From NCBI GenBank assembly GCA_014529675.2, contig CP076040.1, positions 186,001 through 250,000 of the forward strand: a stretch of DNA of 64,000 nt, in the 5' to 3' direction. A model generated the notes under the pieces. That model was not told where the DNA came from. It searched no databases and saw only the letters and a list, made by a program, of their open reading frames with translations. Positions 27,765 through 35,464 of the stretch are shown one piece after another (within the stretch, counting starts at the first letter, position 1; every line of letters starts with the position of its first letter). The translations under genes and the position numbers were made by a program. This DNA is from Opitutia bacterium ISCC 52 (lineage in GTDB: Bacteria > Verrucomicrobiota > Verrucomicrobiia > Opitutales > UBA2995).

Positions 27765-28112
27765 ATGAACGTAGAGCGAGTTAAATATATTATTTGGGCA
27801 GCTGATATGGATCGGGCGATTGCTTTTTATACCGATGTTCTTGGCGCAACGGTCGTTAAACAAATCGAAGTGATGGCTGAGCTGGAACTGTGCGGGTCCT
27901 TTATAGGCATTCACAGTGGCGGAGAAGGAAAGCGCACCTGGACAGGAATGAGTTTTCAGGTTTCGGATGTGGTTGAAGGAGCATCCGAAGTAGTAGCTGC
28001 CGGAGGTGAGTTAACGAACGAACCCAAACCGGAAAATGGTGAACCACCTCACCTGGCAATGTGCGTCGACCCTGAAGGGAATCAGTTTATGCTGACGCGC
28101 AAGCGCAGCTGA
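27765..28112 (+). CDS. VOC (glyoxalase/bleomycin resistance) superfamily protein
   Basis: 115 residues from the ATG at 27765; an in-frame ATG at 27729 would add 12 Ser/Thr-rich residues that family members lack. One beta-alpha-beta-beta-beta module starts at VKYIIWAADMDRAIAFYTDV, then GATVVKQIEVMAELEL, and ends EPPHLAMCVDPEGNQFMLTRK. Metal positions would be Glu-34-like and the C-terminal Glu of PEGNQF; the first His of many glyoxalases is not present. Soluble and small; reaction unknown. It follows the GT9 gene by 52 bases and ends before a decayed region. Confidence 0.85.
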   Translation: MNVERVKYIIWAADMDRAIAFYTDVLGATVVKQIEVMAELELCGSFIGIHSGGEGKRTWTGMSFQVSDVVEGASEVVAAGGELTNEPKPENGEPPHLAMCVDPEGNQFMLTRKRS

Positions 28113-28213
28113 TATAGAAAGTAAAAGGCGACCTGCCAGAACGGTTTGGTTAGAAACCGACCTAACAGGTTCACCTTGAATGTTCGGGACTGTCTGTATG
28201 TCTGCCCATGTGA

Positions 28214-29047
28214 TTAAATCAGTTTGGTTAGACGGTCAGTCAGACCCTGTTCACCGAGAACGACCTGGAGGTTGGAGGTCTTAGCGACGGTCTCCAGAAC
28301 TTCCAGCTCACGCAGACGAATGAGGGTAGGGTTGTTTTCGATGAGTTTAGCAGTGTTCATCTGAGAACGCATAGCTGCAGTTTCTTCGCGACGTTTGATG
28401 ACGTTCGCTTCAGATGCTTTTTAAGCTTCAATTACTTGGTTCATCAGTTCCTTCATGTCGCTAGGAAGGATGAGGTCGCGAATACCCAGACCGAGCATTT
28501 CAACACCGAAGTTCTTGGCCACTTGGACCAGGTTTGCTTTGGGGTTTTGCGCGAGGTCTTCTTTGTCGGAGAGCATAGACTCGAGGGTGCGAGCACCTAC
28601 TTCCTTGCGGAGGACGAGCTGTGCTTCACGGTAGAGGGCTTGTTCCACGTTCTCTACGGTTTCAACAGACTTACGAACATCGACGATTCGGTAGGTCAGC
28701 TGACCGTTCATACGCAGAGTCACTTTATCCTGAGTCATGAGTTCTTGACCAGAGATGTCCATGACTTGCTCACGTTGTTCGATGAGCACGATTTTGATGA
28801 CAGCCATGTCCTTCCAGAAGACTTGCTTCCCGGCGGGCAGGATGTCGGAGAGCTCACCGTTTACGAAGAGAACACCGACTTTACCTTCCGGGATATCAGT
28901 GACGTTCATGAAGGATTTGGCGGATACGTTTTTTAGAATGACCTGGAGGTCCTTGCCGGCCACGCGAAGGTCATTGGCGTCTGCCACTTCGACCTCTACA
29001 TTGCGGAAACGAGTCCAGTAACACGCCTGAGTAACACCTAGAATCAA
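28214..29047 (-). pseudogene. Slipin/SPFH (band 7) gene, 5'-truncated and interrupted by TAA
   Basis: From a TTG at 29045-29047 a 208-residue frame encodes an SPFH protein (KVGVLFVNGELSDILPAGKQ, VTLRMNGQLTYRIVD, EQALYREAQLVLRKEVGART, LGLGIRDLILPSDMKELMNQ) and ends VIEA-TAA at 28421-28423. The same frame continues for 68 more conserved codons: KASEANVIKRREETAAMRSQ, then LIENNPTLIRLRELEVLETV, to a normal stop at 28214. In homologs the stop position is a Glu, so one base change (GAA to TAA) explains it. The N-terminal membrane anchor is also absent, with a stop codon just upstream of the TTG. Probably inactive. Confidence 0.8.
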
Positions 29048-29430
29048 CTAACTAACCCCACCCTCTATCTCCCCCCTGGTAAATTAAGAGTAAACTAGAT
29101 TCGCTCCCCGTTGGCAGGTAGGTTGATACGGTGGAATAGGATCAAGAACCAGCAGTAAGGTAATAGCGTCTAGATGCTGAGCTTAAGTAGGGTCTACAAT
29201 CTGATTAAAGCCCCGTCAGAGGGTGCTTTAGAGATTAACAGACAAGATAGGTAGTAGAGGTCCAGTCAGGTAAGCTCGAACAAAGAAATGCCCCAAGCAA
29301 TCCCCTCAGGTCACCTGGGGCTAAATGTCAGGCCAACCTCTCAAGGCTCTCCTAGGCCTGGCAATCTAAGACCTTCAATAGGTCTATAATGTAAGAGTAA
29401 AATTCTATCAATTTGTTCCCGAATAGCAAA
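29048..29430. other. Non-coding stretch between two broken genes
   Basis: About 380 bases between the missing 5' ends of the slipin and pirin remnants. Stop codons are frequent in all frames and I cannot recognise coding sequence. It holds GC-rich inverted segments: GCCCCA at 29290-29295 pairs with TGGGGC at 29316-29321, while CCCCTCAGGT at 29302-29311 can instead pair with ACCTGGGG at 29313-29320. It may be the scar of a deletion that removed both gene starts. Confidence 0.4.
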
Positions 29431-29433
29431 CAG

Positions 29434-29879
29434 ATGATGGGGAAACTCTTCGCAGGTGCAACCGGGCCGGGGATTTACCACAGCGAGTTTAATCCTTCTG
29501 AAACTGAGTCGACTCGCCTCCTTCAGATCTGGATCCAACCGGAGCAAGCGGGTTTGGAGCCCAGTTACCAGGAGCAGGACTTTGACCTGAGTGAGCGTTC
29601 CAATCGATGGCTGACTTTAGCTTCACCACACGGTGAGGAGGGTATCGTCGATATCCGGCAGGATACTCGCATTCTAAATGCGGAGTTGAAAACGTCTCAC
29701 TCACTTGAACTTCCTGCCTCCATGAACCGGAAAGGATGGCTGCAGGTTTTAGACGGTGAAGTGACCGTGGGTGATCTTCATCTCAAACGAGGTGATGCCT
29801 CGCGCTGGAAGATGAGGCGGCTCAAGATCTGTCAACAAGCTCCAGTGCGGAGTTACTCTACTTCGATCTGCCTCGTTAG
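29434..29879 (+). pseudogene. Pirin-family gene remnant: 5' truncated and frameshifted
   Basis: The frame matches pirin/YhhW-type cupins only from their middle onward: GPGIYHSEFNPSETESTRLL, QIWIQPEQAGLEPSYQEQDF, DIRQDTRILNAEL and GWLQVLDGEVTVGDLHLKRG. The first about 100 residues, which hold the metal ligands, are missing. At about 29800, after GDA, the family continues in another frame as LEDEAAQDLSTSSSAELLYF then DLPR and a TAG at 29877-29879; one missing base near 29800-29803 accounts for it. The uncorrected frame runs on to 29988 without similarity. Two independent lesions make this a pseudogene. Confidence 0.8.
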
Positions 29880-29907
29880 TCTTAGTTCTAAACAACAAAT
29901 TGCATTG

Positions 29908-29937
29908 AAGCCCGATCAAAAACGATTGGGCTTTATT
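29908..29937 (+). terminator. Hairpin terminator after the pirin remnant
   Basis: AAGCCCGATC at 29908-29917 pairs with GATTGGGCTT at 29924-29933 around a short A-rich loop, with one G-T pair, followed by TTATT. It lies 28 bases after the ancestral pirin stop and supports the corrected reading frame as the original gene end. Confidence 0.7.
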
Positions 29938-30057
29938 GCGTTTGGAGCTGCCATTTTTGAAGAAAGAGAAGGTGGATTCTCTGTGTAGTAGAAAGATTCT
30001 GAAAGGTACCCGAGTGCTGAAACACCTATCATTCAAACACAATTCAACTCATTTATT

Positions 30058-30807
30058 ATGAAAACAATTATTGAAGGAAAGGTAGCCTTGGTTACCGGAA
30101 GTAATCGCGGCATTGGCCGTGCAATTGTAGAGGCTTTAGCAGCGCGCGGAGCGGCCAAAGTTTATGCCACCGCCAGAAATGCGGACTCATTGCAGTCTCT
30201 GGTTGAGGCTCATGGTGAGCGCATCGTGCCCGTGGCATTGGATGTAACGAATCCGGAGCAAGTAGCAGCGATTGCTGCGGAAGCCAGTGATGTGCAGGTG
30301 GTTGTCAACAACGCTGGTTTTGCTGGGCAGACAGATCTATTTGCTGAGGATATCAGTGCTGCCCGTCAGGAGTTTGATGTAAACTACTGGGGTGTCCTGA
30401 ATATGTTGCGAGCGTTTGTGCCCGTACTTGAAAGCAATGGGGGAGGCGCAGTCATCAATGTCGCAAGTGTGGCTAGCTTGGTGAGTTTCCCACCATTTCC
30501 GACCTACAGTGACAGCAAAGCTGCAGTGCATTCTATGACCCAGGGGCTACGTCTGACCAAAGGTACTGCTGGCATTCAGGTGGTAGGCGTCTATCCTGGC
30601 CCAGTTGATACGGATATGGCCGCTGATCTTGAGATGGAAAAGGCGACTCCACAATCGGTAGCCGAAACCATTCTGAATGGTGTCGAAGCCGGAAAAGTGG
30701 ATGTCTTCCCCGACGTCATGGCTGAAGGATTTATCCCTCCCTATGAAGCGGGCGCCAAGGTGTTCGAAGCTCAGACGGCCGAGATGTTGGCGGGTGGAGC
30801 CGAATAA
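30058..30807 (+). CDS. Short-chain dehydrogenase/reductase (SDR)
   Basis: 249 residues, classical SDR. The cofactor loop is VALVTGSNRGIGRAIVEALA (TGxxxGxG) near residue 10; NNAGFAGQ near 86; catalytic Ser in VINVASVASLV near 135 and the Tyr/Lys pair in PTYSDSKAAVHSMTQGLR near 149-153. VYPGPVDTDMAAD near 177 follows the usual pattern. It uses NAD(P)H to oxidise or reduce an alcohol/ketone; substrate not readable. It is the only intact gene between 28.2 and 31.5 kb and is followed by a strong terminator. Confidence 0.94.
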   Translation: MKTIIEGKVALVTGSNRGIGRAIVEALAARGAAKVYATARNADSLQSLVEAHGERIVPVALDVTNPEQVAAIAAEASDVQVVVNNAGFAGQTDLFAEDISAARQEFDVNYWGVLNMLRAFVPVLESNGGGAVINVASVASLVSFPPFPTYSDSKAAVHSMTQGLRLTKGTAGIQVVGVYPGPVDTDMAADLEMEKATPQSVAETILNGVEAGKVDVFPDVMAEGFIPPYEAGAKVFEAQTAEMLAGGAE

Positions 30808-30831
30808 ACATACAAACAGCCTTTTATCAAA

Positions 30832-30863
30832 AACGTCCGTATGCTTACGGGCGTTTTTTTTTA
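30832..30863. terminator. Strong, probably bidirectional terminator
   Basis: AACGTCCGTA (30832-30841) pairs with TTACGGGCGTT (about 30845-30855), followed by a run of T to 30862. An A run just upstream gives a T tract on the other strand too, so it can end both the SDR transcript and the leftward GAF transcript. Confidence 0.9.
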
Positions 30864-30874
30864 ATGTTCATCTC

Positions 30875-31444
30875 CTAGTCGCCCGAAACTTTCCTGCGGA
30901 GCTCCTCTTCGCGCTCCTCAATTTCGTTCTGGGTTTTTAGACGCCGCATCTCAGCCGTTGCGCGTTCACCAAAGAGTTCGAAGATGGCGATCCTTTCTTT
31001 TTCCAAGAGCGGCTTGGTATCCATAATCGCAATATGGCCCAGGATATTTTTGGACGTATCCAATAGAGGCATGCCAATGTAACTCACAACTCCCAGGTCA
31101 GCCATCTCCTGATCTTGCGGATAAAGGTCTACTGCGTGATCAGGAACATAATGCAGCGTGTTTCGATCTATGACATGCTCGCAGGGCGTACCATCAATAC
31201 AGTAGGGCGGATGTTCGATGTATTCATTATGGGCCCACCAGGCCAAGGGCTGGAGTGTTCGGGTTTCAGCATCCAGAAGCGTCACCCAGGCACCTCAGCA
31301 ATCGAGGGAGATGGTCAGGTGTTTTACGATAGCTCGAAAATAATCGACCCCGATTTTGGTAGCCGTGGCTTCCAAGATCGTCTGAAACACCGCCGAGACA
31401 TGGGGATCCATGTTTTCAACCGGTTGTTTCGATTCTTGGGGCAT
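30875..31444 (-). pseudogene. GAF domain protein interrupted by one UGA
   Basis: An ATG at 31442-31444 opens 49 codons (ESKQPVENMDPHVSAVFQTI, GVDYFRAIVKHLTISLDC), then TGA at 31295-31297, then the same frame continues GAWVTLLDAETRTLQPLAWW and on to RATAEMRRLKTQNEIEE at the end. The joined product (189 residues) is one GAF domain with a C-terminal coiled stretch. In GAF sensors the stop position commonly carries Arg, so CGA to TGA is a one-base explanation. A GTG at 31285 could restart translation but would lose the first helix and strand. Selenocysteine is unlikely as no selenoprotein context is visible. Confidence 0.75.
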
Positions 31445-31547
31445 AGGAGATGATTCCAGGGCGTATAATCTATGGAAGAGCTACTGGAGCTTCCACAAAC
31501 ACCATGTTTACGAAATCTCGTCAATCTCGGAGCGCGTAGCAATATAC

Positions 31548-32306
31548 CTACGCTTCCTTATCCAATCTGCCTTTCAGGCGAAGGAGGTCTTTGAATAAAC
31601 CAGCCGAATTGAAGAAATTCATGTGCCCATCCTTTTTGTCCACCCAGGTGACTGGTATTTCCTTCATTTTCAAACCGGTCTGTTGCGCACGATACAGCAG
31701 CTCTAGGTCAAAGGCAAAGCCCGCTTCGTACAGCTTTTCCCGGTTTTTGCGAAAAAAGGAACCAGGAATCACTTTGAATCCACACTGGGTGTCCTCGATG
31801 GGAAAGGAAAATAGCTGTTTGCGAAGCCAACGGAAGGTGAGGCCACCCAGGTTTCGTATGGCGCGGCGCTGGACCTGAGTTTCCTCATCTTCAATGCGGC
31901 TAGCGGCATAGAGGGTGTTCTCGGCCTCGGAATCCTCTCGAATGTGTTTGAGGACGCGGACCACCTCATCCGGGCCAACCGCTCCATCTGCATCGGCAAA
32001 TGCGAGAAAATCAGCCGACTGATTGGCGCCCCAGCCTGCGTAGACCGTTGCCCCTTTACCTGAATTCTCATCGAGCGTGAGTGGCTGCAAAAGAAAGGGG
32101 AAGGTCGACTCCAGCAGTTCCATCAGCTGTCGGTAGAGCCCTTGGTGAAGAAAGTCGGAGCCATCATCAATGATTTGCACCTGCACATTCAGGTCTGATT
32201 TGAGGATCGCCGTACACAATCCGGGTAGGAATTGGGCTACGCGCTCGCCTTCGTTGAAAGAGGGAAGGCCGAGATAAAAGGATTTCGAGTCGGAATCTTG
32301 GGTCAC
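31548..32306 (-). CDS. Family 2 glycosyltransferase, dolichyl-phosphate glucosyltransferase-like
   Basis: 252 residues. The front reads FYLGLPSFNEGERVAQFLPG, then VQIIDDGSDFLHQGL; SGKGATVYAGWGANQ near residue 85 and the metal-binding FADADGAVGPDE near 105 (DxD) follow. IEDTQCGFKVIPGSFFRK near 170 and FAFDLELLYRAQQTGLKMKE near 193 match the group that makes polyprenyl-phosphate glucose, which has 'DTQCGFK' and 'FDxE'. No membrane helix. It probably charges a lipid carrier with a sugar for envelope glycans. Encoded alone, ahead of the broken GAF gene on the same strand. Confidence 0.9.
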   Translation of the reverse strand: MTQDSDSKSFYLGLPSFNEGERVAQFLPGLCTAILKSDLNVQVQIIDDGSDFLHQGLYRQLMELLESTFPFLLQPLTLDENSGKGATVYAGWGANQSADFLAFADADGAVGPDEVVRVLKHIREDSEAENTLYAASRIEDEETQVQRRAIRNLGGLTFRWLRKQLFSFPIEDTQCGFKVIPGSFFRKNREKLYEAGFAFDLELLYRAQQTGLKMKEIPVTWVDKKDGHMNFFNSAGLFKDLLRLKGRLDKEA

Positions 32307-32521
32307 TGACTCTTTTATCGGAGAAAAATAGCCGAGGCGTCCAACGAAAAGCGACGAATGGGTGCTCAGACCAGCCTTTGAATAACTATCGAAATCGTTT
32401 CAGAAATCGACTCTTGCAGGTGTAAATATGGAAAATGCAAAATGTTATCAGATTTTGTTTGGTTCGTAGGGTAGAAATTATCTAACCTTGGTTGTTTACG
32501 ATATAGGAGACCTACATACAT

Positions 32522-32974
32522 ATGAGTGATCAATCCACCCCATCCACCCAAAGTAATAATTCCGCCGATGCAGAGTGGGCTTTTCTAGGTCTGCGTCTGG
32601 TTCTTGCATTTCGTTGGTTCTTTGCCGGCATAGAAAAGTTCGGATCGCCCGGTAATTACAGCTTCGAGAACTACTACAACAAAATGGGTGGTATGGCCGG
32701 CGGCATCGCGGATAATTCGCTCATACCTGGTTTTGCAGCCAAACTCTTCGCCCTCCCCATGGGCTACATCATGCTGATTTTGTCCGTGACGATTCTCCTC
32801 GGTGTTAAAATGAGGATTTCATTGATTGTTTCACTATTTCTCTATGTTGGCCTCTCAATCGGACTGATGGCCACCAACGAGCAGCACGGTATTGCTTGGC
32901 TCGGAATTCACGTTATTTTATCAGTCATGGCACTGAAAATGGTAACAAATGCCAAATGGGTGGTGTTAAAGTAA
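32522..32974 (+). CDS. DoxX-like small membrane protein
   Basis: 150 residues with about four hydrophobic helices: WAFLGLRLVLAFRWFFAGIE (residues 20-39), ALPMGYIMLILSVTILLGV (75-95), ISLIVSLFLYVGLSIGLMA (98-117) and GIHVILSVMALKMV (126-140). The first helix with 'RLxLAFRWFFAGxEKF' and the overall size fit the DoxX superfamily, integral membrane proteins of unclear function often next to secreted oxidoreductases. It is the first gene of an apparent three-gene operon with a Gfo/Idh/MocA oxidoreductase 21 bases downstream. Confidence 0.75.
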   Translation: MSDQSTPSTQSNNSADAEWAFLGLRLVLAFRWFFAGIEKFGSPGNYSFENYYNKMGGMAGGIADNSLIPGFAAKLFALPMGYIMLILSVTILLGVKMRISLIVSLFLYVGLSIGLMATNEQHGIAWLGIHVILSVMALKMVTNAKWVVLK

Positions 32975-32995
32975 CCCTAAGCCCGAAGTCTAAAA

Positions 32996-34369
32996 ATGAA
33001 TAAGGATACAGGACTCGGCGTCGATCGCCGCAGCTTTTTAAAATCCAGTGTCGCCGGTGGAGCCGGTCTGATGCTGTCGCAAAACCTTCCACTGTTTGCA
33101 GTTGGAGAGGGATCGAAGACCGAAAATATCAACGTCGCTCAGGTTGGCGTGGGTGCGCAGGGCCAAGTGCTTATGCAGTCGCTCATGAAGATTCCAGGCA
33201 TCAACGTGGTTGCGGTCTGCGATATCTGGGAGAAATTCAATTTAAAGCGGGGTGTGGGTCTCTGGAGAAAGAATGGCCAGAAGCCAGCTCCCTATACCGA
33301 CTACCGTGAAATGCTGGAGAAGCAGACGGACATCGATGCGGTCTTTATCGCCACGCCCGATTTCTGGCACGCACCAATAACCAATGCCTGTCTAGAGGCC
33401 GGAATCGACGTCTACTGCGAAAAGATGATGTCCAACACTCACGAAGGTGCAGTGTCCATGGTTCGCACAGCCGAGAAGACCGGTAAGTTGCTTCAGATCG
33501 GACACCAACGTCGGAGTAATCCACGCTACCAGTTCGTGAAAGATAACTTGATTGATAACAACATCTGCGGTCGTATTACCAACGTGAATGGACAGTGGAA
33601 CCGTGCGGTCTCTGATCCACTTGGCTGGCCGGAGCGGTATGCCATCTCTGATGACATTCTTAAAGAGTTTGGATTCGATGGCATGCATCAGTTCCGTAAC
33701 TGGCGTTGGTTCAAAGGCCTCGGTGGAGGACCTATTTCCGACCTCGGCGCTCACCAGATCGATATTTATGGCTGGTTCCTCGGTGCGAATCCTAAAGCGG
33801 TTACCGCTAGCGGAGGTGCTGATTACTACGACAGCCTCGAATGGCATGACAATGTGATGGCCATCTACGAGTTTGATACCGCGCAAGGTCCCGTTCGTGC
33901 CTTCTACCAGGTGCTTACAACCACGAGTGCCGGTGGAGGATACTTCGAGTATTTCATGGGGACTGAGGGCGCGATCAAGATGTCCGAGAATCCGAAGTAT
34001 ACGACGGTTTTCCGCGAAGCAAGTGCTCCAGAATGGAACAATTACATGAATGATGGGATCTTAAAGAAACAAGGAGAAGCTGAAGTGAGACCCTGGCAAG
34101 TACCATTACCACCACAAAGACCGGCAGGTTACGACACCGTTGACGTACGGGAGACTGCTGCGTTGGACGCTTTTGAGGTGAATGCTTCGTTGGAGGGTTA
34201 CATCCACCAGCCTCACATCGAAAACTTCCTGAACACCATCCGCGGTGAAGATACATTGAACTGTCCTGGCCACGTAGCACTTGAGTGCGAAGCAGCTGTC
34301 TTGAAGGTCAACGAAGCTATTGAAGCAGGTCGTCGCCTCGAATTCACTGAAGCAGATTTCCATGCATAA
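32996..34369 (+). CDS. Tat-exported Gfo/Idh/MocA family oxidoreductase
   Basis: 457 residues. The Tat signal is DRRSFLKSSVAGGAGLML at residues 10-27. The Rossmann domain starts INVAQVGVGAQGQVLMQSLM near residue 45 and has the family motif CEKMMS near residue 140 (DVYCEKMMSNTHEGAVSMVR), where EKP is usual; Met replaces Pro. DLGAHQIDIYGWFLGANPKA near residue 249 supplies the catalytic 'D-x-G-x-H'. These enzymes oxidise or reduce sugars or glycosides with a tightly bound NAD(P). The export signal suggests a periplasmic role in polysaccharide breakdown. It is 4 bases upstream of the discoidin-like gene and follows the DoxX gene. Confidence 0.92.
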   Translation: MNKDTGLGVDRRSFLKSSVAGGAGLMLSQNLPLFAVGEGSKTENINVAQVGVGAQGQVLMQSLMKIPGINVVAVCDIWEKFNLKRGVGLWRKNGQKPAPYTDYREMLEKQTDIDAVFIATPDFWHAPITNACLEAGIDVYCEKMMSNTHEGAVSMVRTAEKTGKLLQIGHQRRSNPRYQFVKDNLIDNNICGRITNVNGQWNRAVSDPLGWPERYAISDDILKEFGFDGMHQFRNWRWFKGLGGGPISDLGAHQIDIYGWFLGANPKAVTASGGADYYDSLEWHDNVMAIYEFDTAQGPVRAFYQVLTTTSAGGGYFEYFMGTEGAIKMSENPKYTTVFREASAPEWNNYMNDGILKKQGEAEVRPWQVPLPPQRPAGYDTVDVRETAALDAFEVNASLEGYIHQPHIENFLNTIRGEDTLNCPGHVALECEAAVLKVNEAIEAGRRLEFTEADFHA

Positions 34370-34373
34370 CTCT

Positions 34374-35039
34374 ATGAAAAGTACACTAAGAATTCTTACG
34401 GTTGCCGCGCTTGTCGGAGCCTACATATTCTCTCTTTCGTCTGCCCAGGCGGAGAAGACTTTGGAGCTTGAGCTACCAAAGCCCAAATTCTCTGGAACAC
34501 CCGTTCCTATTAAAGGAATTCCGCACCTGGCTAAAACAACCATCGGTGAGCGCGTGCTTCCTAAGGTCCCTGATGATGTTGGATTGATTTCCGAAGGCAA
34601 AGAAGTCACTTCCAGTGACGATTGGCCTATCATCGGTGAACTTGAGTTCCTGACTGACGGTGACAAAGACGCTGACGAAGGTTACTACGTTGAGCTCGGT
34701 CCTGAGCTGCAGTGGACGCAAATCGATTTGGAAGCTTCCAAGGAAATTTTCGTCATCGCTCTCTGGCACTACCACTCACAAGCGCGTGCCTACCACGATG
34801 TAATCGTGCAAGTATCGGACGATCCTGAGTTCGGTAGCGGCGTGAAGACCATCTTCAACAGCGACCACGACAACTCTGCCGGTCTCGGTAAAGGTAAAGA
34901 CAAAGCCTACATCGAGACTCACGAGGGCAAGATCATCGAAGCCGATGGAGTCAAAGGACAATACGTTCGCTTCTACTCCAATGGTAATTCGACTGACACG
35001 ATGAACCACTACATCGAAGCTCAAGTCTTCGGTCGTTAA
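34374..35039 (+). CDS. Secreted discoidin-like (F5/8 type C-like) protein
   Basis: 221 residues from the ATG at 34374; earlier in-frame starts overlap the upstream gene. Signal peptide MKSTLRILTVAALVGAYIFS to about residue 23 (SSAQAEK). The mature protein has a short lead (GIPHLAKTTIGERVLPKVPD) and a beta-sandwich: GYYVELGPELQWTQIDLEAS, ALWHYHSQARAYHDVIVQVS, DHDNSAGLGKGKDKAYIE and GQYVRFYSNGNSTDTMNHYI. The 'W-x-Q-I-D-L...Y-V-R-F-Y-S-N-G' order fits a carbohydrate-binding discoidin fold. Ligand unknown. Last gene of the operon, followed by a strong terminator. Confidence 0.8.
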   Translation: MKSTLRILTVAALVGAYIFSLSSAQAEKTLELELPKPKFSGTPVPIKGIPHLAKTTIGERVLPKVPDDVGLISEGKEVTSSDDWPIIGELEFLTDGDKDADEGYYVELGPELQWTQIDLEASKEIFVIALWHYHSQARAYHDVIVQVSDDPEFGSGVKTIFNSDHDNSAGLGKGKDKAYIETHEGKIIEADGVKGQYVRFYSNGNSTDTMNHYIEAQVFGR

Positions 35040-35061
35040 TTTAAGCTAACGCTATTTCAAA

Positions 35062-35093
35062 AAACCCCGGTCCGCAAGGTCCGGGGTTTTTTT
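35062..35093 (+). terminator. Rho-independent terminator of the DoxX-oxidoreductase operon
   Basis: AAACCCCGG at 35062-35070 pairs with CCGGGGTTT at 35081-35089 around a 10-base apex, followed by T to 35093. It lies 22 bases after the last stop codon and is clearly an intrinsic terminator. Confidence 0.92.
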
Positions 35094-35104
35094 GTGGCAG
35101 AATT

Positions 35105-35156
35105 GGTAGGGCGATCTCGCCGAGATAAAGGGTAGGGTCGCATCGCCGAGGCGACC
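35105..35156. repeat. GC-rich palindromic repeat, two half-copies
   Basis: GGTAGGGCGATCTCGCCGAG at 35105-35124 is followed by a related GGTAGGGTCGCATCGCCGAG at 35131-35150 and GCGACC. The same word family recurs at 36449-36474 (opposite strand) and 40241-40263, always between genes. Each copy is nearly self-complementary and can form a hairpin. It resembles a dispersed REP-type element; function unknown. Confidence 0.6.
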
Positions 35157-35464
35157 GATTAGAGTCTATTCAGGAAGAGGAAGAGGAAGAGGAAGGTTCA
35201 CGGTTATTCGCCCTTTGTCCCACGCCCTTCGTCCCCCGTCCCGTTCAATCCATCCTTGTCTCTCTCCTGAATCTTTTAACTTATTGAATACTCATCTTTC
35301 TCCGTTTTCATTCCCATGGACCTTGATTCCCCGAAAAGTCCAGATTCTGATTCTCCAAAGAATGCCTCGTTCTGGGTTGAGTTGATGCGTTCGTATAAAT
35401 CTTCGTTCGCTTCGTTACCTTTTGTTCGAGTTGTATTTATTAGCCGGAAGGAAAGGTTATTAAA
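35157..35464. other. Intergenic stretch with purine triplet run
   Basis: About 308 bases before the DUF6090 gene. A short GGAAGA hexamer/triplet run (GGAAGAGGAAGAGGAAGAGG, about 35173-35192) and pyrimidine-rich sequence (CCCTTTGTCCCACGCCCTTC) are visible. No coding pattern. The promoter of the DUF6090 gene should lie near the end; GGAAAGG at 35450-35456 is a plausible ribosome binding site before the ATG at 35465. Confidence 0.45.

Noticed and set aside
31295-31297. Selenocysteine reading of the UGA in the GAF gene
   Set aside because: Family position is commonly Arg, not Cys, and no SECIS-like hairpin or selenoprotein genes were seen.
31115-31453. 112-residue plus-strand frame opposite the GAF gene
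   Set aside because: The minus strand reads as conserved GAF sequence through the whole stretch once one UGA is allowed.
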